From the NCBI GenBank assembly GCA_947652605.1, contig OX393578.1, positions 38,259,470 to 38,323,469 of the forward strand: a stretch of DNA of 64,000 nucleotides, in the 5' to 3' direction. Below, in pieces: positions 56,615-64,000 of the stretch. This stretch comes from Elmis aenea (lineage: Eukaryota; Arthropoda; Insecta; Coleoptera; Elmidae). The translations under genes and the position numbers were made by a program. Within the stretch, counting starts at the first letter, position 1; each line of letters opens with the position of its first letter. The notes beneath the pieces were generated by a model that was not told where the DNA came from, made no database searches, and was given only the letters and a program-made list of their open reading frames with translations.

Positions 56615-57832
56615 CAGGGTTGAGCAGATTTAAATCAATTGATTTAAATCACGATTTAAATCATGATTTAAATCAAGTGATTTTTTTTAAAAAATCATTG
56701 ATTTAAATCAAGCGATTTTTTAAAAAAAATTATCAATTTAAATCAAAGATTATATGAGTAGATACAGTATAATATTTATAATAAAACAAAATTGTATTAC
56801 TATTAGTAATTAAATACACGAAATGGTGAATAAACCATATCAATTATTTGCTCTTGTAAAGTAATATTCATTGTGGAAATGCAATAATTCAAAAAATAAA
56901 TGACAACTTTTTGACGTTAGCGAACTGAACAGTCAGTTTTTTCAATTTCCACGGCACTATTGCTCAATAACGATTTGAAGAAAAATGTCGAATATCTCGA
57001 AAAGTATGAGTTTTGGGTATAGGACATACTTAACAAAATATGAAGCTCTTTTAAAGACGAATTCGATGACATAAAAAAAAATACAGGGGTTTGCATTTGT
57101 AAAAATCGAGTTACGAGCTTTTGAAGATAATGTTGCCACCTATTTATAAACACCCCTGTATGTGTGATTAAAATTTTTTCATATCGAGCGAACAGAGAAT
57201 TTTTTTCTGCATGTCCATACCAAATTACAACTCTGTACTTCAAAATAACTTTAGGAGAATTTTTTAAATAAAGACTTAAAACCTTGAATAATTTAGAATT
57301 TTTTTTTTACAACGCCGTATTAAAACCTTTAGTATTTTATATTGATGCAAAGCTAAAATTAAGGCGGTCAAAAATATTAAATAAATTGTGTGTTGTATTT
57401 GAAATATAAAAGTTGCTATTAGTTCCAGAAAGGTGACTCACCCTGTATATTTGAAAATATTTTTATTGTATTGTTTAGAAAAAACTGTATAAAATAGCAT
57501 TTATTTGAATTAACTTCATATCTCAAACCGTTTAGCCACAATCGACCGATCCCGCACTAATGACTCAACCTGTATATAATTAATTAAACATCACCATTTA
57601 GCACTGATTTTTTCAAAATTCTTATATTTTATTTTTGATTTTGACAACAATTCACCAATGAATTAAATATATTGGTTATTAAATATATTAGCTCAAAACA
57701 GAAATAGCATGTGAATGTGTCACTAAATTCGATAATATGGTACATTTGATTTAAATTAAAAAAATCTGATTTAAATCAAATAAATCGATTTTTTTGATTT
57801 TTTAAAAAAAATCATGATTTTTATCAACCCTG
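56615..57832. mobile_element. hAT element, 1218 bp, inserted in the MITE
   Basis: The ends CAGGGTTGAGCAGATTTAAA and (right) TTTTTATCAACCCTG are flanked by the exact 8-mer GTTTAAAC (56607-56614 and 57833-57840). Subterminal regions at both ends are full of TGATTTAAATCA-type repeats, common in hAT elements. The interior holds part of a CAGGGG foldback (57084-57158) and further TA-CACCCTG-like ends near 57437 and 57565, but no transposase. Confidence 0.85.
57084..57158. repeat. 75-bp TA-flanked mini hairpin inside the hAT element
   Basis: CAGGGGTTTGCATTT at one end and TAAACACCCCTG at the other, TA on both sides. Same design as the 58-60-bp mini hairpins in the large palindromes. Confidence 0.6.
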
Positions 57833-58134
57833 GTTTAAACTAAAGCTATAATACCGGCCATTAGTGATTTCTATCCGATTCGGCTTAAAAAATTACGCAA
57901 GCAGTGGTATTACGCAGTTGAAATATTTTATATTTTATACTCCAAAGAATATAATAGACATTTAAAAAAAAATATAGGTTTTTCCTAATAATTGTCTCGG
58001 TAACAGATTGAAACTTTACCTTTTTTTTAAATTATTATTGAGCTCCGAATTTAGCAACTTTGCCAAATTTGAATCTACACTATAGCTATTATAATATTTA
58101 AATATTTAAACTCGAATTTCAAACACCCTGTGTA

Positions 58135-60290
58135 TTTATATCTTTAAAAACTTTAGAAGTATAATAGAACTTTAATTTATTGCAACACACAATTAATTTT
58201 CATTTTGCCTACATATCACAATACGATTCAAACTGTTTGCAGCGACATCTTTTACCTGAAGTTACAGTTTTTATTGTTGACTATAAATAAATTTGTATCT
58301 TACCTAATTATTTATCAATATTACTCATCATCGCTGTAAAATTGTAAACATTTATACGTTTACTTTCTCGGCGTTATGAAATTTAATTGAAGCTTTACAA
58401 ATCGTTAGTAGATACTCTATGATTTTTAAATTTTAATTTACTAAAATGTTTTACTGTTAAAAAATTTATTTTAAAACATTTCTTGCGCACAATAATACGT
58501 ATTGTTGTCTCTCATGCCATTCATGCCTAAAATTAGTTTTTCAAATAATAAATTAACTCTATTGTTTAGGCTTATAATTGTGCTTTTGTATTTCATTTTC
58601 CCTTTTCCACTATTTGAGCTCGGTAAATATGATTCAAGATCACATCATTTAGACAAGCTAAATAACTCCAAGTTTAGAAATTTGTTATATATTCTTTGAA
58701 AACAAAAGGTGCGCCATTAAAGTTGCTTCTATTGATATTAATCTCAGCGAAATTAGGGCACAACTTAAGTTGGACGAAATTCTAGTAATCTGATATACGG
58801 ATTTACTTATACGAGATGTCGTATCTTGATACCACAAAATCCTTTTACAGCAAACCACTTTGTAATTAGCTCTCGCACATTTGTGTTTATAGTTTGTGGC
58901 CACTAAAAGAAGTCGTTGTTAAGATAGCATGCTCATATAGATTAAAATATGCGAATGGGTAAAAAATAAACTTTTATGTATAAAATGTTCCTCTCGCTGT
59001 TACTTAAAAATGATTAGCAGTATATTTCATTTCAATATAATATACCTTATTGTTTATTTATATAGTTTTTATATTTTCCAGTTTTATTTTACAGCATATT
59101 GTTATTTTATTCTTTTTACAGTAATTTTATCATTCAGTTAGATAAGATATTAATAAAGTTGTTGCCTTATTACGATTTTTCGCGCAAATTAGGATAGAAA
59201 AGGTATATTTATTGTTAAACAACGAGTAAATCACTTATTATGACGCAATGGGCATAATAAAAATTAAGAGAAACAATACAATTATAAAGCACGAAAATAC
59301 AAAAAAAAAACAACTAAAAGAAATAACTACCTCAGCTCAGAGAGAGTTCTAATAAAACAAGAATCGTTTAAAAAATATCAAATTATTTAGAAGAAAACCA
59401 ATACAAAAAAAAAAGAAGTATAAAAATAAGTATTGGGAAATATTTATGAAAGACTTAAAAACATAGCTTCTGTGGATTGCGAAGAAAATGTGAAGAATTG
59501 TAATGTCACAAAGAACAGATACAAAATAATTAGTGGAACTTATATTATAACAATAGACTAATAGGAATGAAAAAAATATTTTAAGAAATTATACAAAGGT
59601 ACAATAAATCAGTTGAAGACAATATTAATGTGTAATGTGTATGCTATACGCATGCCATTGAAGATATTCATAGTAATGTACGCATTTTGTTTATAAACTT
59701 TTGAGCTATTTGAACAAACAACAAAAAAATAATTTGAATAAACTTTGATATGATTTTTCTCGAATTTTTTTTTATGTATGCATACTTTTTTAATACATGG
59801 TCGGATTCAGAATCTATCCGAATCAACAAAAACATGTTTACAATATAATTTTTAAAAAAAACAGTTGCCAATCGCGGATTTGACATACGTCATCATAGAG
59901 ATAACAAATGCACATCACTTAATAGAGAATTACCTAGTCGTCGTTTCCAAAAATATAAGGTTTGGGGTTATTTTCAATAATTAAAAAGTTATAGCGGTGC
60001 GACAGTCAAACTGAATCACCCGGTGTAGATAAACGGCCCTGCTCAAAAAAAAAGTCTTAGAGGAGGGCAATTTAAATCCGTTAAAGAAGCTAAAGCCGCT
60101 ATTAAGAAATATTTTACACGCCAGTCAAAAAAAAAATAATCTTAAGCGATAGCGTCCCTAAAAAACGTTAGAAAGAGTTTGTAGCTATCGCAGCCAGTAA
60201 GGTCGAAATATAAAATTTTGATTTAGCTCTATGTAATTTAATCGATCGTGTAACAAAAGCAAAACATTATTATGAATCGTTTTAGTGCCG
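58135..60290. other. AT-rich sequence, no gene supported
   Basis: Nothing coding recognised. AATCACCCGGTGTA near 60016 resembles a lone element end. Confidence 0.45.
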
Positions 60291-60304
60291 TCAAATCAAA
60301 ATAA

Positions 60305-60559
60305 ACCGAGCTCGTTGGCTGGTTGGTACGCAACCTTCCGAGTTAATCGGGAGGTCGTGGGTTCGAATCCCACGGCCGTCTGTCATCGTAGAGGTTTCAG
60401 GTGGTTTCCTCTACCTACTATAGGCAAATGCTGTGACAGTACTTCCACCTACCCTTACCTTACCCACCCTTTCCTTGTTCCCCGCCCCCTTCTCCCGGAC
60501 GCTAGTGACCATAGATGTCGAAGCGTCCTTAAACCAATAATTTAAAAAAAAAAAAAAAA
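60305..60559 (+). repeat. tRNA-derived SINE with poly(A) tail
   Basis: The tRNA-like head contains a box A-like TTGGCTGGTTGGTACG and a perfect box B GGTTCGAATCC about 45 bases later, the two internal promoter elements for RNA polymerase III. The head is followed by an unrelated body (GTTTCAGGTGGTTTCCTCTA, then AAATGCTGTGACAGTACTTC and a pyrimidine-rich stretch) and about 16 A. It is not a tRNA gene: the acceptor stem does not close and the body continues. A truncated relative lies at 34548-34710. Confidence 0.85.
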
Positions 60560-60656
60560 TAAGACGAATGATTTTAAAAATATTGTGGGAACTAACATAT
60601 TGACAAGAGTTTATGTGTTACACAATTTTATTGGTGTTTAACTAAATACAAACATT

Positions 60657-60662
60657 TTTATT
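60657..60662 (-). terminator. Poly(A) signal of the WAP-like peptide gene
   Basis: Minus-strand AATAAA about 70 bases after the predicted stop at 60730-60732, at a distance expected for mRNA 3' end formation. Confidence 0.5.
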
Positions 60663-60729
60663 GATATGGGTTATGATAATTATAGTTTGTAATAAAGAAC
60701 GGTACCCATGTAAAATACAAAATAATGTT

Positions 60730-61072
60730 TTATGTGTCAGTTGTTGTCTCTTGTGTTGTGGTGGTGCTACTTGTGGACCTTGTTGTTGTGGTTGTTAAAA
60801 CTCTAACTTGGTAACTACCCCACTGAAAAATAAAAATAAAACACATATTTTCGTGAATTACAAATTACTCTTTGTCATACCCATGGACTGTAGCAGTACG
60901 ATCCTCCACATTCAATTTTGCAACACCAATAGCCAAGGAAACAAGGAATTTGAGGACATGTTCTATCACAAGTTACACCACTCGGTGGATTTTGAGGACA
61001 CCGGAAAAGCTGGAAGTGTGCTGGAACACTAACTGCCAACAAAACGCAAAATATAAAAATAACTCGAGACAT
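60730..61072 (-). CDS. Secreted eight-cysteine WAP-like peptide gene, two exons
   Basis: Exon 1 (61072-60881) encodes a signal peptide (MSRVIFIFCVLLAVSVPAHF) and then a mature part with eight cysteines: C25, C35, C39, C44, C50, C51, C55, C60. The C-x4-C-x5-CC-x3-C-x4-C half fits the whey acidic protein four-disulfide core, while the gap between the second and third cysteines is shorter than usual. At 60880 a GTATGA donor and at 60823 a pyrimidine-rich CAG acceptor define a 58-bp intron. Without splicing the frame stops two codons later (60875-60877). Spliced, it stays open for 30 more codons of a Thr/Ser-rich, mucin-like tail ending at 60730. WAP peptides act outside the cell as protease inhibitors or antimicrobials; role here is inferred. 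TATA box and poly(A) signal are in place. No neighbours belong to the same pathway. The alternative is another cysteine-rich secreted peptide fold. Confidence 0.7.
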
Positions 61073-61123
61073 TGTTCTGTAAGCTGTAAAACAGTTTAAT
61101 GTAGTCGTAGTTTAGGACGAAGA

Positions 61124-61131
61124 CTTATATA
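61124..61131 (-). promoter_or_regulatory. TATA box of the WAP-like peptide gene
   Basis: Minus-strand TATATAAG lies 52 bases upstream of the ATG. This would place transcription start near 61095-61102 and give a 5' UTR of roughly 25-30 bases. Confidence 0.6.
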
Positions 61132-61139
61132 CTGAAACC

Positions 61140-62059
61140 CTATCATATACCTGTTATCGAAAATATAACAATTAAAACGGATAGATATATGTACGTAGGT
61201 ATAATTCTTTTTATTTATTTTTAAAAATTTTGTTATTTTGATATTTCATTGAAAAACAAACGCCTTAGCGTATTTTTTTCAAGACTTTTTAGTATTATTT
61301 ATGTTTTTCCGTCACAGTATATAGATAATATTGCAATTTCGTGATGATTAAGACCTCGTAAACAAAACTTTTTTGAATTTAGCGTGAATGAATGCGTTAT
61401 CAATTATTGTATCTGCCTTGCACACGACACTACTTAATAACCTTTTTTGTGTTTTTTATTCTGAAAACAATTAAAATGTGAAAATATGTTTGTTTTTCAT
61501 GGATTATTTGAAAATAATATTTTACGTGCGTCATGAATAAATTTGATAAGATTTCAATATTATATTTCATGGTTACTGAATGTATTATGTATTTTTGGTT
61601 GTATTACTTCTTACATTTTTACAAGTCAGCATTTTTCAATTAAATTATTATTTTTTTGTTCGAGGGCTTAACATTGTTTAATTTATATAATTTTTATTAC
61701 ATCAATACATTAACACTTTATTCCCTTACTCTTCCAACCATTATAAAAGTGTGTCCCATTCTCTTTTTTTAGCTTTTGTTTCAAATTGAATTATGTTTTA
61801 TTATTTTTGCACGGTTGGTAGTCGAAAAAGTGGAAAAATAAAAGCCCAAAGTCAACAAGTACAATTTTAAAGATGCCTGAACACACCATAAAATATTTGG
61901 CTGTATATTGGTGTTACTTTCCATAATGAGTTAGGCACTAAAATAATATCTCTTTTATCTTTTATATTTAAACTGTCAACTTATATGGATTACCTTAAAA
62001 CCAGATATTTCATTAAAGATAAATTTTTTAATTATCAGTCAAATTTACAAATTTATTTA
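61140..62059. other. AT-rich sequence, no gene seen
   Basis: Upstream flank of the peptide gene; no specific motif supported. Confidence 0.5.
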
Positions 62060-62061
62060 TA

Positions 62062-62770
62062 CAGGGTGGTCCACTTTTTAGTAGCAGAACTTTAACAGTC
62101 GATAGAAAAACTTATTTTAAAGCGAATATTCCATATCAACATTGGTCCGTAAACGCTTCATTTCAAAGATACAGGGTGTTGAAATTTTCGAAAAAATATC
62201 GATTATTTTTAACCGTTTTCCAACCAGTAGATATATTTAAACCAAATTTGGTATACAGCAAACAGCACCACCTTACAGGTTACCACAATCGGTACAAATT
62301 TCAAGACCTACAAGCAACCTGTGGGGGTTCAGTTTCAATAAATTTTATAAAAAGCTAGTACGGCTAGTTTGCGCCAAACGGTGGCAGATACAAAGAAAAG
62401 TCAAGAGACACTTTTTGTTTATAATGCTCTACCCAAAAACAAGTTGAAGTTTAATTTTGAACCGAGCCGTACTAGTTTTTTATAAAAATTTATTGAAACT
62501 GAAGCCCCACAACTCCGCCACTGGTTGCTTGTGGGACTTGAAATTTTCACCGATTGTAGTAACCTGTAAAGTGGTGCTGTATACCAAATTTGGTTTAAAT
62601 ATATCTACTGGTTGAGAAACGGTTAAACATCGTTATTTTTTCGAAAATTTCAACACCCTGTATCTTTAAAATGAAGCGTTTTTGGACCCATGCTGATATG
62701 GAATATTCGCTTTAAAATAAGTTTTTCTATCGACTGTTAAAGTCCTGCTACTAAAAAGTGGGCCACCCTG
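62062..62770. mobile_element. 709-bp palindromic element with two concentric pairs of ends
   Basis: Outer ends CAGGGTGGTCCACTTTTTAG and (right) AAAAAGTGGGCCACCCTG are TA-flanked. Inner ends CAGGGTGTTGAAATTTTCG (62172) and CGAAAATTTCAACACCCTG (to 62660) are also TA-flanked and lie exactly 110 bp inside on both sides. Arms pair through ACCAAATTTGGTATACAGCA and TAAACCAAATTTGGT; loop about 62360-62465. No coding sequence. Confidence 0.85.
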
Positions 62771-62836
62771 TATAGTTGATTTTTTTATTAATAAACAATG
62801 TTCAGAGTTAACCAAAAATTACGACCATGTAGTAGT

Positions 62837-63310
62837 TTGAATAGAATGACGGGATAGTGGTCCTTAGGTTTATAAAGAAAACTCTTTACATCAGCTAAAT
62901 ATTTCGGATCTTTATTTGATCCTTCATCGGTAGCTATAAACAAAATACAAAAAGTCCTTAGAATTATAATTTAAGTCTAATAAGGTGCTACTCACCGATG
63001 AGCGAGGATGTTTGAAAGCAACAAACAGGTGAACATTAAAATTTTTTTCTCGAAAATGAAATGGTTAAAATTGATGGAAGTACTTCATTAAAATTTGCTT
63101 GAATTATTAATCGTCGACACATGTGTTTTCTCTTGAATAAAAATAAATTAAAATTTGAAAAATTTAAAATTGAAGCTATAAAGAGAAAATCAACATGTGG
63201 ATTCGTTGAAAATTTTCAAAAAAGATTTTCAAAAAAGATCCGAAATATTTAGCTGATGTAAAAAGTTTTCTTTATAAACCTAAGGACCACTATCCCGTCA
63301 TTCTATTCAA
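62837..63310. mobile_element. 474-bp inverted-repeat element
   Basis: Arms of about 75 bp: TTGAATAGAATGACGGGATA through TCAGCTAAATATTTCGGATC on the left, mirrored at 63236-63310 without obvious mismatch. The centre is AT-rich with no coding sequence. AATGTTCAGAGT occurs both at about 62799 and at 63311, but on the left it is about 27 bases from the arm, so its status as a target duplication is unclear. Confidence 0.75.
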
Positions 63311-63314
63311 AATG

Positions 63315-63730
63315 TTCAGAGTGTTTAAAATTATATCAAAACAGCAACAGAGGAAAATATTGTGGTATTGCAAAAATATAGTGTGTGTTAGGATCAATTA
63401 TAAATCTCTTTAGGTACATATTCTTTGTAAAATTTTAAATTACGAAATTATTTTTAAAAAATAGCGCAATTTCAAAATTACTTTAAAATTGCATAATTAA
63501 TTTTTCTGCAATCCTCACTAAACTAGTTCAATAAGTACCCAAAAGCGACTGTAATAATCATTTTTACTGCCTAGGCAGTAAAAAAGTTAAATTCGCTACG
63601 CTCATTGATTGAATTTAGAAAAATTGCTTTTGTTCAAAGATACATATTGGACAGAATGAGAATCTAACAGATGAAGTAAAACTTTATGTCTTTGCTTGAT
63701 TTTTCGCTATTTTTTTGACGATTGCAGAAA
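63315..63730. other. No gene seen
   Basis: AT-rich; a short self-complementary TTTTTACTGCCTAGGCAGTA lies at about 63562-63585. Confidence 0.45.
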
Positions 63731-63732
63731 AA

Positions 63733-63850
63733 ATTTAATATGCACCTCAGCAGTAAAGTTCCTTTTTATCACGAGTGTGGATATTATTTGCCGAGACAAA
63801 TAACCACGCGAGTCGAACTTTACTGCCTTGGTACCTAAATAACTATTATT
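63733..63850 (+). repeat. Dispersed repeat with internal inverted repeat
   Basis: AATTTAATATGCACCTCAGC, then an inverted pair GCAGTAAAGTTC / GAACTTTACTGC enclosing CACGAGTGTGG and ATTTGCCGAGACAAAT, then CTTGGTACCTAAATAACTAT. The outer blocks match 55446-55510. To the window end, 63851-64000, I see nothing more. Confidence 0.55.
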
Positions 63851-64000
63851 GCCTTATATATTGGAGATAGGCAATTAAACGTAATTTTGGACGTATACTT
63901 AGTTCAACTTATTAATCATTTCTCTATTAATAGTTTAAAAAAAAAAAAAAAACATTTTTCAACGGACGCCATGATTGTTGTTGGCATGTAAATACTTGCA

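Larger units (their letters stand above)
56487..57860. mobile_element. PIF/Harbinger-type palindromic MITE (about 148 bp) split by a hAT element
   Basis: TGGCCGGTATTATAGCTTCA on the left and CTATAATACCGGCCA on the right, with TTA on both outer sides (56484-56486, 57861-57863), a typical PIF/Harbinger target duplication. Inner arms CAAGTTTAAACTTAAGATTA and TAATCTTAAGTTTAAACTT pair. Removing the hAT insertion and one target copy leaves 148 bp. Confidence 0.75.
56035..58130. mobile_element. Foldback element, CAGAGTGTTTAAAATTCGAG ends, containing nested insertions
   Basis: The left end CAGAGTGTTTAAAATTCGAG is mirrored by CTCGAATTTCAAACACCCTG on the right. The arms share GCTAAATCCGAAG/GCTAAATTCGGAG, TTTGGAGTATAAA and AAGCCGAATCGG-like blocks, diverged. 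The centre is occupied by a MITE that itself contains a hAT element (separate entries). Related to the single arm at 43921. Confidence 0.7.

Noticed and set aside
56917..57243. 108-codon minus frame
   Set aside because: Lies across nested transposon ends inside a hAT element and matches no family.
60285..60545. 86-codon frame and a tRNA-like gene
   Set aside because: Box A and B belong to a SINE: no closed acceptor stem, followed by a SINE body and poly(A). The frame is a shadow across it.
60808..61099. Plus-strand open frames opposite the WAP-like peptide
   Set aside because: No signal, motif or splice logic; the minus strand has promoter, intron, cysteine pattern and poly(A) signal.

Overview
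The window looks like repeat-rich, AT-rich intergenic DNA from an insect nuclear genome. A beetle is my guess, but nothing here proves the order. The evidence is the mixture of arthropod element classes: a BEL/Pao retrotransposon, an intact Ty1/copia element, two Jockey-type and one other non-LTR reverse transcriptase remnant, hAT, PIF/Harbinger, P-like (THAP) and Tc1/mariner-like DNA transposon debris, and a tRNA-derived SINE. One small host-like gene also has a short insect-type intron. I see no bacterial operon, rRNA or CRISPR array.

Layout. 1-2341: 5' end of a BEL/Pao element on the minus strand (LTR, leader, gag, start of pol) with one in-frame stop between gag and pol; a possible host 3' exon lies just beyond it (2412-2581). 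3.8-9.5 kb: a hAT MITE, a GC-rich perfect-stem hairpin (5651-5823), a foldback element (6158-7241) and solo transposon ends. 10.0-11.5 kb: decayed LINE on the minus strand. 13.6-18.1 kb: three hAT-type elements with 8-bp target duplications and a foldback element whose arms are C-rich/G-rich 14-15-bp tandem repeats. 18.3-23.8 kb: a 1-kb foldback element split by a complete copia element with a 1316-aa open polyprotein and LTRs identical by eye. 25.4-27.5 kb: mariner-type transposase debris and a 492-bp palindrome. 28.7-29.8 kb: a PIF/Harbinger derivative. 31.4-32.8 kb: a 5'-truncated Jockey copy with a 12-bp target duplication. 34.5-37 kb: SINE and Jockey remnants. 38.5-42.3 kb: nested hAT elements and a P-like element carrying a THAP domain. 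43.9-46.4 kb and 51.0-52.9 kb: palindromes of about 1.9 kb with concentric CAGGGTG-type ends. 50.4-51.0 kb: about 3.5 copies of a 170-bp tandem repeat. 56.0-58.1 kb: a three-level nest (foldback, Harbinger-type MITE, hAT). 60.3 kb: full-length SINE. 60.7-61.1 kb: the best host gene, a secreted eight-cysteine WAP-like peptide on the minus strand with TATA box, 58-bp intron and poly(A) signal. 62.0-63.3 kb: two more inverted-repeat elements.

The main unusual theme is a family of foldback elements with TA-flanked CAGGGTG ends. In the 44.6-46.4 kb copy both arms carry the same transposase C-terminus in opposite orientation. This suggests the palindromes arose by inverted duplication of the 3' end of a mariner/IS630-type element. 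Three copies repeat the same layered plan, with a second pair of ends about 110-127 bp inside the first.
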